Origin: Rufibacter sp. LB8
GTDB taxonomy: Bacteria > Bacteroidota > Bacteroidia > Cytophagales > Hymenobacteraceae
Length of the DNA: 64,000 nt
Direction of reading: 5' to 3'
Assembly: GCF_014876185.1 (NCBI RefSeq)
Contig: NZ_JADALJ010000001.1
Coordinates: forward strand, 434,001 to 498,000
The translations under genes and the position numbers were made by a program. Shown in pieces: positions 33,639-41,457 of this stretch. The notes below the pieces were generated by a model. It saw only the letters and a list, made by a program, of their open reading frames with translations, was not told where the DNA came from and ran no database searches. Positions within the stretch are counted from its first letter, which is position 1; each line of letters opens with the position of its first letter.

Positions 33639-34910
33639 TTACCAACCAGCGTTGTTAGAACCTGAACCGTAGTTATAGGGAGGGCTGCCGGCAGAACCAC
33701 TGCGGCTAGAGCCTCTGTCATTGTTGTTATAGTCATCATCACCAACTACGCTGTTCCAGGCGTCTCTGATTCCGTGGCCAATGCGCTCAAAGAATCCTTC
33801 CTCATCCTGGCCACCGTGGCTGCGGTTGTCACGGTTTTGCATGTAACGGTCCTGGTCATACTGGTTACCGCCGCGGTTCATGCTGCCCATGTTCTGGGAG
33901 CTGCCGTAGTTGTCTGAGTAGCGGTTCTGGCTAGCGTTGCCGTGGCTGTACTGGGCGTGGTCGTTGTCTTGGTCATTCATCCAGCTGGAATTTCCGCTTT
34001 GGCGGTTGCTGCTGCCCATGTTGCCGGAGCCGTAGCCGCTGTTGCCCATGCTTCTGGAAGACTGCCCGTAGTTGGAGCCAGCGCCAGAGCCATAAGAAGA
34101 ACCACTGTGCCCAAATGAGCTGCCCTGGTTAGAAGAACCGGAGCCTTGGCTTGAGCGGTTGCTGCTGCCGTAGTTAGAGTTGCTTCCGTAGTTATTGGAA
34201 GAGCCCATGCTGCCAGAAGAGCCGTAGCCTGAGTTAGAACCACGGTAGTCATTAGAACCGCCATAGTTGCTGTAAGCATTGCCACGGTCCATGGCACCGC
34301 CCATGGAGTTTCCGGAAGAAGAACCGGCATAGCCTGAACGTGCGCCGCCGTATGTTCCTATTTCTCTGGATGAGCCCCCAGAGTTGGAGGAACCGCTCTG
34401 GCCGTAGCTATTGGAAGGTCTGTCATAGCTGCTTGGCCCGCCGTAGTTGCCAGAATGGCTCATGCTGTAATCTGTGGTGCCGCTGTTGCGGTTAGAAGAA
34501 CCTCCCTGGTTAGAGGAGCCGGAGCCATAGGCGCCGTAGCCACCGGAGTTCATGCTGTTCTGGCTCCCCATAGAAGAGTTGCCCATATTGTTGTTTTGCA
34601 TGGAGTGGCCGCTCCAGCCGCTGCTGCTGCCATACTGGCCACCGCGGCTCATGCCGGAGTTGGCGTCACTGTTGCCGCTGCGGTATTGGTTGCCGCCGTA
34701 GTTGTTGCCTTGGCTGCTATAGTGGCTTTCTGAGCGGTCATTACCAGAGTTGCCTCGGTTTTGGCTGCTGCCGTATGATTGATGTTCTGATGAGGTACCT
34801 TGTCCTTCCGTTCTATTTCCCATACTACCCCACTGGTTTCTGCCGGTGTTTTCGTGTCCTGAACGATACGTGTTGAAGGTATCGTGACCAGAATTCTCAT
34901 GATTTCTCAT
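33639..34910 (-). CDS. Gly/Ser/Asn-rich disordered protein with SWFGD-like C-terminal motif
   Basis: A 423-residue protein made almost wholly of G, S, N, Y, Q and R in irregular repeats (NYGSSNRSSQGSGSSNQGSS and similar), without signal peptide or membrane helix: an intrinsically disordered, low-complexity chain. Near the C-terminus (about 373-395) EEGFFERIGHGIRDAWNSV resembles the amphipathic FFERAGDEVRSWFGD-type segment seen in short stress-related proteins of Hymenobacteraceae. It is flanked by a bidirectional terminator. The opposite strand is open in places only because of the repetitive composition. Role unknown; desiccation or stress protection or phase separation are guesses. Confidence 0.8.
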   Translation of the reverse strand: MRNHENSGHDTFNTYRSGHENTGRNQWGSMGNRTEGQGTSSEHQSYGSSQNRGNSGNDRSESHYSSQGNNYGGNQYRSGNSDANSGMSRGGQYGSSSGWSGHSMQNNNMGNSSMGSQNSMNSGGYGAYGSGSSNQGGSSNRNSGTTDYSMSHSGNYGGPSSYDRPSNSYGQSGSSNSGGSSREIGTYGGARSGYAGSSSGNSMGGAMDRGNAYSNYGGSNDYRGSNSGYGSSGSMGSSNNYGSNSNYGSSNRSSQGSGSSNQGSSFGHSGSSYGSGAGSNYGQSSRSMGNSGYGSGNMGSSNRQSGNSSWMNDQDNDHAQYSHGNASQNRYSDNYGSSQNMGSMNRGGNQYDQDRYMQNRDNRSHGGQDEEGFFERIGHGIRDAWNSVVGDDDYNNNDRGSSRSGSAGSPPYNYGSGSNNAGW

Positions 34911-35151
34911 AGTTGTTTTGGTTTAAGGTGAATGATGTAAGGTGATGCCGCTTAGACATCGGCTTTTAATATACGAGACCACTACCTGCGGGTTCAGGCC
35001 TTACTTTAAAATTATGCAAGTTTTGTAATGGGTAGTGTAATTTTAAACGCCTGCTAACTAATTGATTTTTACTTGGTAGGCAAAAGCGGGAGATGATTGA
35101 AAAAATGTTAAAATATAGGCATTGTTATATGTTTGGTCCGAAGGCGGGGCG

Positions 35152-35183
35152 TTGGCGTTTGGCCGCGGGATTGCGTACCTTTG
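35152..35183 (+). promoter_or_regulatory. Promoter of the topoisomerase III gene
   Basis: TTGG (35152-35155), 20 nt, then TACCTTTG (35176-35183), a good match to the Bacteroidota promoter. It lies downstream of an alternative in-frame TTG at 35122 and 35 nt before the TTG at 35218, supporting the latter as start. Confidence 0.5.
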
Positions 35184-35217
35184 CGTTCCGTTTTTGACCT
35201 CCATTTCCCAAACAGCC

Positions 35218-37695
35218 TTGAAACTCTGCATCGCCGAAAAACCCAGTGTCGCCCGTGAGATTGCCCATGTGTTGGGGGCCAAGACCAAGAAAGACGGCTA
35301 CTTTGAGGGCAACGGCTACCAAGTCACCTGGACCTTCGGGCACTTCTGCCAACTCTGCGAACCCGACGACTATAACCCCGGCTGGAAACGCTGGCATTTA
35401 CCGGATTTACCTTTGCTGCCGGAGCGCTTCGACATCAAACTGATCAGCAACAAAGGAGTAGAGCAACAGTTCAAGGTCATCAAAAAATTGCTGGATGCCG
35501 CCGAGGAAGTCATCAACTGCGGGGATGCCGGGCAGGAGGGCGAGGTGATTCAGCGTTGGGTGTTGCACCAGGCTCGTTATAGAAAACCATTCAAACGTCT
35601 CTGGATTTCATCTTTGACCGAAGAAGCTATACGTCAGGGCTTTGCGCAGCTGCGTGACGGAAAGGAGTTTGACCAGCTATACTACGCCGGTAAAAGCCGT
35701 GCCATTGGCGATTGGTTGTTGGGCATTAACGCCACGCGTTTGTTTACCTTGAAATACGCGCAGGGGCGGCAGTTGCTTTCCTTGGGCCGCGTGCAGACGC
35801 CCACACTGGCCATGATTGTGCAGCGCCACCTGGAGATTATGAACTTCAAATCTGAGCCATTCTGGGAACTGAAAACCGTGTATAGAGACGTTAATTTCAG
35901 TAGCACCTCTGGCCGTTTCAAAGACGAGGCCAAGGCGCTAGAAGTGCTGGAGCAAATCAAACCTTCTGAGTTCGAGATCAAAGATGTAGAGACCAAGAAA
36001 GGAATCGAGAGTTCGCCGCGCCTTTTTGACTTGACTTCTTTGCAGGTGGAGTGCAATAATAAATTTGGGCTGTCTGCCGATGAAACGCTCAAGACGGTGC
36101 AGAGTCTCTATGAAAAGAAAGTAGTGTCGTACCCGCGGGTTGATACCACGTACCTGCCAGATGATATCTACCCCAAAATCCCCAACATTCTGAGCGGGTT
36201 GCACCAGTACAGCCAGTTCACGCAGCCGCTGTTGGGCCAGAAAATCAGGAAATCAGCCAAAGTTTTCAACAACAACAAAGTCACGGACCACCACGCCATT
36301 ATTCCCACCGGCGCCAACGCTGGCGGACTGTACGGCACTGAGGCGAAGGTCTTCGATTTGATTGCCCGCCGGTTTATTGCCGCGTTTTACCCAGACTGTA
36401 TTGTAAGCAACACTGTGGTGAACGGCGAAGCGGCCAAGCACGCGTTCCGGGCCAAAGGCAAGCAGATTCTGGAGCCGGGCTGGCGCGTGGTCTATGCCCA
36501 GGAAGAACCCGCCAACCCCGCCAAGCCCAGCGTACCAAAAACAAACGCAGATGGCGCCGAGGAGAAGGAAGAGGAATTGGCCGTGCTTCCGCATTTTGAC
36601 GCCGGTGAGCGCGGCCCGCACACACCTTTATTAGAACGAAAGTCCACCAGTCCGCCCAAAGATTACACCGAGGCCACGCTGTTGCGCTCCATGGAAACCG
36701 CCGGCAAGCAAGTAGATGACGAGGAATTGAAAGAGGCGCTCAAGGAAAATGGCATCGGTCGGCCGTCTACGCGGGCGGCTATTATTGAGACCCTGTTCAA
36801 ACGCAACTACATCAGAAAAGAAAAAAAGAAAATCATTCCTACCCAGATGGGGATTGACTTGATTCAGGTTATTAGGAACCCAACGCTCAAATCGGCGGAG
36901 ATGACGGGGCAGTGGGAGAAAAAGCTTCGGATGATTGAAGGCGGCGAGTTCGCGCCCGAGGAATTCATGCGCGAATTGCAGCAGCTGGTCTTTGAAATGG
37001 TGCAGGAAGTGAAGCAGGACCGGCAAACGGTTACCATTCAGCCTGCTGAAACCGCCAAACCTGCCGCCAAGGAAGAGCCTGCCAAAAAAGCCACCAAAGC
37101 TAAAAAGGAAAACGCCCCGGCTACCGCGTCGGCGCCAGGGGAGGGCCTGGGACTTTGCCCGGTCTGCAAAGCTGGCGTGGTCTTGAAAGGCAGCACCGCC
37201 TACGGCTGCAAACGGTTCCGGGAAGGTTGTACGTTTAGGTTGCCTCTGACCTATGGTGGTCAACCACTTACCGAGAAACTGGTTCAAACGCTCCTGAAAA
37301 AAGGCAAAAGCGGGCTGGTGAAAGGCTTTGAAGGCGCGGGCTCCGGCGAAACCTTTGACGGCCATTTCGTGCTGGGGCCAAACCAGGAACTACAGGCCAT
37401 TAAAGCGGAAGTAAAAGAGAAAAAGCCCACCGTGATTATCTGCCCCAAATGCAGCCAAGGCCAAATGCTGAAAGGCAAAGCCGCTTTCGGGTGCAGCCGT
37501 TTCAGGGAAGGTTGCCAGTTTGTGGTGCCGTTTGAAGTGCATGGCAAAACCATTCCAGAGGCACAACTGAATGCGCTGATGTTGAAAGGCAAAACCGCTA
37601 AACTCAAAGGCTTCACTTCGCCCAAAACCGGTAATAAGTTTGACGCGGCGTTGAAGTTGAATGAAGAGTTTAAGGTGGTGTATTTGTTTGATTAG
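35218..37695 (+). CDS. topB: DNA topoisomerase III
   Basis: An 825-residue type IA topoisomerase. Starting at TTG 35218 gives MKLCIAEKPSVAREIA, the usual opening of the Toprim domain (acidic NCGDAGQEGE about 99-108). The active-site tyrosine is Y305 in SYPRVDTTYLP. After the core (to about 620) and a Lys/Ala-rich linker come two C-terminal topoisomerase repeat/zinc-ribbon units (CPVCKAGVVLKG...YGCKRFREGC and CPKCSQGQMLKG...FGCSRFREGC). It decatenates single-stranded intermediates. The TTG start is supported by the promoter at 35152-35183. Confidence 0.93.
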   Translation: MKLCIAEKPSVAREIAHVLGAKTKKDGYFEGNGYQVTWTFGHFCQLCEPDDYNPGWKRWHLPDLPLLPERFDIKLISNKGVEQQFKVIKKLLDAAEEVINCGDAGQEGEVIQRWVLHQARYRKPFKRLWISSLTEEAIRQGFAQLRDGKEFDQLYYAGKSRAIGDWLLGINATRLFTLKYAQGRQLLSLGRVQTPTLAMIVQRHLEIMNFKSEPFWELKTVYRDVNFSSTSGRFKDEAKALEVLEQIKPSEFEIKDVETKKGIESSPRLFDLTSLQVECNNKFGLSADETLKTVQSLYEKKVVSYPRVDTTYLPDDIYPKIPNILSGLHQYSQFTQPLLGQKIRKSAKVFNNNKVTDHHAIIPTGANAGGLYGTEAKVFDLIARRFIAAFYPDCIVSNTVVNGEAAKHAFRAKGKQILEPGWRVVYAQEEPANPAKPSVPKTNADGAEEKEEELAVLPHFDAGERGPHTPLLERKSTSPPKDYTEATLLRSMETAGKQVDDEELKEALKENGIGRPSTRAAIIETLFKRNYIRKEKKKIIPTQMGIDLIQVIRNPTLKSAEMTGQWEKKLRMIEGGEFAPEEFMRELQQLVFEMVQEVKQDRQTVTIQPAETAKPAAKEEPAKKATKAKKENAPATASAPGEGLGLCPVCKAGVVLKGSTAYGCKRFREGCTFRLPLTYGGQPLTEKLVQTLLKKGKSGLVKGFEGAGSGETFDGHFVLGPNQELQAIKAEVKEKKPTVIICPKCSQGQMLKGKAAFGCSRFREGCQFVVPFEVHGKTIPEAQLNALMLKGKTAKLKGFTSPKTGNKFDAALKLNEEFKVVYLFD

Positions 37696-38012
37696 GCACC
37701 TTTAGAGACGTACTACTTTGCGTTTGGCGTGCACCATCGTTCCATAGAGAGAAGACGCAAGGTATTGCGTCTCTACAAAACCAGCCAAGGCTCTTTCTGT
37801 TTTCGGGCTCATTTCCCAAAATGAGCCCGAAAACAGAAAGAGCTAATTTCTAACAGAATTGCCGTCTTGGAAAAATCTAGTGGGCCAGCTACAAATATGG
37901 TGGTTCCAAGCAATATCACTTCGCCAACAAAAACTCATTTTAGAATGATAACTATGTGGGAGGCAATCGTATAAATTAGCGTTTATACTTCACCTCAGAC
38001 CAACATTCTACC
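37696..38012. repeat. Intergenic region with family 1 palindrome and GACGCAA dyad
   Basis: No gene. It holds a GACGCAA/TTGCGTC inverted repeat (37755-37772, part of a GAGACGCAATACC-type intergenic repeat common in Bacteroidota) and a family 1 copy at 37790-37843 whose arms are extended by GCTCTTTCTG/CAGAAAGAGC, with loop TCCCAAAA. GTGGGCCAGCTA (about 37881) matches a piece of the 7433-7871 repeat nest. Confidence 0.75.
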
Positions 38013-38237
38013 ATGCAACCCATCGGCAAATACATAGTCTTCCTCGGTCTGGCCATTGTGGTGATTGGGCTGGTGCTGTGGCTGCTTGGTCCAAAGTTAG
38101 ACTGGTTTGGGAGCTTGCCCGGCGATTTGCGGGTGGAAAAGCCTGGGTTTAAGCTATTCGCGCCCTTCACTACCATGCTCCTGGTGAGCGTGCTGCTGAG
38201 TTTGGTGCTTTGGCTGATTAGGCGTTTCTTTGGGTAG
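38013..38237 (+). CDS. DUF2905 family small membrane protein
   Basis: A 74-residue protein with two membrane helices (about 6-26 and 50-68) and the DUF2905 signature between them, LDWFGSLPGDLRVEKPGFK. Function unknown; the family is widespread. It lies 65 nt before the YdcF gene on the same strand. Confidence 0.9.
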   Translation: MQPIGKYIVFLGLAIVVIGLVLWLLGPKLDWFGSLPGDLRVEKPGFKLFAPFTTMLLVSVLLSLVLWLIRRFFG

Positions 38238-38302
38238 TTTATTTTTTCTACCGTCCGCCCGCTGCCGTTCATACTGCTGGCGGCAGATGTACCCAATAGC
38301 CT

Positions 38303-39067
38303 ATGTTTTTTGTGCTCTCCAAACTTTTGCAATACCTGGTCATGCCGCTGTTGTGGGTGCTGGCACTGCTCGTTTTCGGGCTCATTTCTAGAAACAAGGC
38401 CAAAAGCAGGAAAGCCTTTTTAATGGCCACCGGGCTGCTGCTATTTTTCTCTAACACGCTCATCAGTAATGAAGTCTGGCTGGCTTGGGAACCCAAACCC
38501 GTGCTCATGAAAGATGTGGCGCTTTATGACGCCGCCATTGTTTTGACCGGTGTAACCCGCCATGAGAAAAGCCCCCATGACCGTACCCACTACAGCGAAG
38601 GCTCAGAACGCATCTTAGACGCCATTCAACTCTACAAACTGGGCAAGATCAAGAAAATCATCATCACCGGCGGGTCGGGTTCCTTGGTGTCCGTGGCCAA
38701 CACAGAGGCGCAGGATTTGCGGCAGACGGCCTTGTATGCGGGCGTGCCCACGGCAGATATTCTACTGGAGGAGAAAAGCCGAAACACCCGCGAGAACGCC
38801 CAGTTTACCAAAGAACTCCTGCAAGCCCACCCAGAGTTGAAAAAACTGCTGCTCATCACCTCTGCTTTTCACATGCGACGCGCGCAAGGCTGTTTTACCA
38901 AGGCTAATGTCGCGTTTGACGCCTTTCCGGCAGATTTCCAGACCCAGGACAGGCGCTATACCCTAGATGACGTGCTCATTCCCAACGTAGATGCCCTTAA
39001 AAACTGGAGCAAGATTCTGCATGAGTGGTTGGGGTTTGTCACCTATAAACTGCTAGGGTATGCCTAA
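38303..39067 (+). CDS. YdcF/ElyC family protein (DUF218)
   Basis: A 254-residue inner-membrane protein with two N-terminal helices (about 5-30 and 38-55) and a periplasmic DUF218 domain (about 70-240). Visible motifs are IVLTGVTRHE, IIITGGSGSL, EEKSRNTRENAQFTK and LLITSAFHMRRAQGCF. ElyC/SanA relatives affect envelope polysaccharide metabolism and vancomycin tolerance. The loop between the two helices (VFGLISRNKAKSRK) is encoded by a degenerate family 1 palindrome (38368-38407). Confidence 0.9.
   Translation: MFFVLSKLLQYLVMPLLWVLALLVFGLISRNKAKSRKAFLMATGLLLFFSNTLISNEVWLAWEPKPVLMKDVALYDAAIVLTGVTRHEKSPHDRTHYSEGSERILDAIQLYKLGKIKKIIITGGSGSLVSVANTEAQDLRQTALYAGVPTADILLEEKSRNTRENAQFTKELLQAHPELKKLLLITSAFHMRRAQGCFTKANVAFDAFPADFQTQDRRYTLDDVLIPNVDALKNWSKILHEWLGFVTYKLLGYA
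38368..38407. repeat. Family 1 palindrome copy inside the YdcF coding region
   Basis: CTCGTTTTCGGGCTCATTTC matches the left arm, the loop is TAGA, and the right arm AAACAAGGCCAAAAGC is degenerate. The reading frame passes through it. Confidence 0.75.
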
Positions 39068-39312
39068 ACCAATCCTGTCTGTTACAGGCACCGTCAGAAA
39101 AGAATTCGGCCTTTGAATTAATAATGGGCAGAAGGACAATCTTATTACGGGGAATCCGTATAAATGCCATTAGTAAGAGTTTCCCGCAAATTTTTTAAAC
39201 AATTTCCAGAGAAAGGGGTTTCCAATTCTGCGTACCGCAGGGGCGTTTATTCCTCATTCTACAGTCTCCACTGCCGCAACAGAATAGAGAAGTGGCTAAA
39301 CATTTTGTTTTG
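39068..39312. other. Upstream region of the ECF sigma gene
   Basis: About 245 nt without a gene. An AT-rich stretch (39115-39210) is the probable promoter region. I cannot assign promoter boxes with confidence. Confidence 0.4.
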
Positions 39313-39858
39313 GTGAACACAATTGAAAATATTTCCTCTGAAGAAGAGTTGGTGGCGCAGCTGAGAGCCCAGGACCAGCGTGCCATCTCTTTGCTGTACA
39401 GAAACTACTCTGCCGCCCTGTACGGGGTGATTCTGCGCGTGGTCAAGCAGGAAGAAGTGGCCGAGGATGTGCTGCAGGAGACCTTCGTGAAGATTTGGTC
39501 TGCCTTTGCCTCATATGACCCCCAGAAAGGACGCCTTTTCACCTGGATGCTCAACATTGCCAGAAATCTGGCCATTGATAAAATCCGGTCCAAGCAATAT
39601 CGCGTAGGTGCCAAGACCAAACCCATGGAAGATGCGGTGACCTACAACTTGGTGAGCCCAGACGGCATTAAGCCTGACCATATTGGGATACAGGAAATGA
39701 CCGATCGGCTGAACCCGGACCAAAAAATTATCATTGATTTGATGTATTTTAACGGTTTCACCCAGACCGAGGTAGCAGAGGAGCTCAACATACCCTTGGG
39801 CACTGTGAAAACCAGGGCCAGAATGGCCATTAAATTTTTGGGCAAACTAATCAAATAG
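39313..39858 (+). CDS. ECF sigma-70 factor
   Basis: A 181-residue alternative sigma factor (GTG at 39313, giving MNTIENISSEEELVAQL; an in-frame GTG lies 21 nt upstream). Region 2 (about 25-90) has RNYSAALYGVILRVVK, DVLQETFVKIWSAF and FTWMLNIARNLAIDKIRSK; region 4 (about 125-180) has DLMYFNGFTQTEVAEELNIP and LGTVKTRARMAIKFL. It ends 2 nt before the anti-sigma gene, the classical arrangement for a membrane-sequestered ECF factor. The start is uncertain within 21 nt. Confidence 0.92.
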   Translation: MNTIENISSEEELVAQLRAQDQRAISLLYRNYSAALYGVILRVVKQEEVAEDVLQETFVKIWSAFASYDPQKGRLFTWMLNIARNLAIDKIRSKQYRVGAKTKPMEDAVTYNLVSPDGIKPDHIGIQEMTDRLNPDQKIIIDLMYFNGFTQTEVAEELNIPLGTVKTRARMAIKFLGKLIK

Positions 39859-39860
39859 CC

Positions 39861-40685
39861 TTGAATACACAGGAATACATAGATTCTGGCGTGCTGGAAC
39901 TGTATGTGGCGGGCGGTCTCTCAGAGGCTGAAAGCGCAGAGGTGGAGCAGATGGCCGGGCAGCACCCTGCGGTGAAAGAGGCTTTGGCCCAGGCCCAGCA
40001 GGCAATGGAGGCGTACGCCCTCACCCATGCGCAGGTTCCCCGCCCAGAACTGGAAGACATTATCTTAAACAAAATAGCTAGCCTGCAGCAGCCAGCGGCA
40101 GAAATACCAGGCGCCACCAACCCAGAAGCCAGAGTTGTTCCTATGCGCGCGCCTGGTCAATCCTCGCCGTTCAGTTCTTTTAAAGTAGCTGCCGCAGTCG
40201 CCCTGCTGGTGAGCATAGCCACCAACATTTACCTCTACAGCAGCTGGCGAGATTCACAGGATGAACTGTTGGTGGCGCAAGCCTCCACCCGCCAGTATGC
40301 CTTGCAAGCCAGTCAACTGGAAGTGCAGAATGTGCAAACCGAAAACCTGTTGGCCATAGTGCGGGACCCACAGACCAGGATTGTGCAACTCAAAAGCGTA
40401 GCTACCGGCACGCAGGCCCAAGGCACCGTTTTCTGGAATAATGATACCAAAGAAGTGTTTTTTGATGCCAGCAGATTACCCGCCGCCCCCGCCGGAAAGC
40501 AATACCAACTCTGGGCCCTGGCCGACGGCAAACCCATTGACGCCGGCGTGGTTGGCATGGTGAGCAAGCCCCTGCACAAAATGAAGATCATAGACCAGGC
40601 CCAGGCCTTCGCGGTGACGTTGGAACCTACGGGCGGCAGCCAGAACCCAACCCTTGCGGCCATGCAGGTCATGGGCAGTATTTAA
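39861..40685 (+). CDS. RskA-type anti-sigma factor
   Basis: A 274-residue single-pass membrane protein (TTG start at 39861; no earlier ATG). An N-terminal zinc-less anti-sigma region (LELYVAGGLSEAESAEVEQM) is followed by a membrane helix (about 109-128), a coiled segment and the C-terminal extracytoplasmic anti-sigma-K domain (about 180-270, GKQYQLWALADGKPIDAGVV). It should hold the upstream ECF sigma at the membrane until proteolysis. The site-2 protease at 2778 is a candidate for intramembrane cleavage but is not linked here. Confidence 0.9.
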   Translation: MNTQEYIDSGVLELYVAGGLSEAESAEVEQMAGQHPAVKEALAQAQQAMEAYALTHAQVPRPELEDIILNKIASLQQPAAEIPGATNPEARVVPMRAPGQSSPFSSFKVAAAVALLVSIATNIYLYSSWRDSQDELLVAQASTRQYALQASQLEVQNVQTENLLAIVRDPQTRIVQLKSVATGTQAQGTVFWNNDTKEVFFDASRLPAAPAGKQYQLWALADGKPIDAGVVGMVSKPLHKMKIIDQAQAFAVTLEPTGGSQNPTLAAMQVMGSI

Positions 40686-40709
40686 GTAAACAACCCTCTC
40701 CGTTTTATT

Positions 40710-40752
40710 TTCCGTTTTTGGGCTCATTTTCAGAAATGAGCCCAAAAACGGA
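40710..40752. repeat. Family 1 palindrome
   Basis: TTCCGTTTTTGGGCTCATTT arm, loop TCAG, complementary AAATGAGCCCAAAAACGGAA; a 19-bp stem between the anti-sigma gene and the arsenosugar genes. Confidence 0.9.
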
Positions 40753-40802
40753 ATTTACAATTACTAACTTTCCTACTAGCACCAACCTTTACCTCAATTT
40801 CC

Positions 40803-41138
40803 ATGGAAAAAACATACTACAACCCCGCAGACCTGGCCAAATTTGGGAACATTGCCGAATACCAACCGCAACTGGCCGCCAAATTTTTTGATTACTACGG
40901 CGAGGTCTTCAAAGAAGGCGCCCTTTCTGAACGCGAGAAAGCCCTCATAGCCCTGGCAGTGGCCCACGCCGTACAATGCCCGTACTGCATAGACGCCTAC
41001 ACTACCGGTTCCCTGGAGAAAGGCGCCGATGAAGCCCAGATGATGGAAGCCATTCACGTAGCCGCCGCCATTAAAGGCGGTGCCGCCCTGGTCCATGGCG
41101 TGCAAATGATGAACAAAGTGAAAGAGGTGATGATGTAA
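40803..41138 (+). CDS. Arsenosugar-associated AhpD/CMD-like protein
   Basis: A 111-residue carboxymuconolactone-decarboxylase-fold protein with the AhpD-type redox CxxC in VQCPYCIDAYT and a conserved distal His (EAIHVAAAIKGG). Short members of this kind accompany ArsS in arsenosugar loci. It lies 320 nt before arsS on the same strand, separated by repeats, so it may have its own transcript end. Probable function: peroxidase-like protection or a step on the arsenic product; the reaction is not established. Confidence 0.88.
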   Translation: MEKTYYNPADLAKFGNIAEYQPQLAAKFFDYYGEVFKEGALSEREKALIALAVAHAVQCPYCIDAYTTGSLEKGADEAQMMEAIHVAAAIKGGAALVHGVQMMNKVKEVMM

Positions 41139-41457
41139 TGATTTGAAAATTTGGAGATTTGTAAATTTGCAAATGGGTGAATTTCGGAAAGCAGATGGCT
41201 GGTAAAAGATCTGCCGAAGAAGGTAGTTGAAGGAAGTTAGGAAAAGATAGAAGCCGCCTTTGTTGGTGTTCTGACCAACAAACTAGCAACCAGGCCTAGA
41301 TTTTTGGTAAGTGAGAACACCAACAAGGGCGAAGGCTTGCATGAAACCAAACGTACCATCACTGTCCAAAAGAATAACCTTCAAATACCCACATCTTCAA
41401 ATTTCCAAATCTTCAATTTCCACATCTTCAAATTCCCACATATTCAAATTATAAAAA
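41139..41457. repeat. Intergenic repeats: AT-rich iterated tracts and inverted-repeat family 2 copy
   Basis: No gene. An inverted repeat related to 10991-11070 spans 41253-41332 (GCCGCCTTTGTTGGTGTTCT arm; right arm GAGAACACCAACAAGGGCG). It is bracketed by low-complexity tracts: 41143-41180 (ATTTGAAAATTTGGAGATTT) and 41385-41455, where CTTCAAATTTCC-like units of 10-13 nt recur about five times up to the arsS start. Confidence 0.75.

Noticed and set aside
33977-34733. Long open frames in other phases within the Gly/Ser-rich gene
   Set aside because: They arise from the repetitive codon composition; their Ala/Thr/Val-rich products are shadows of the GSN-rich frame.
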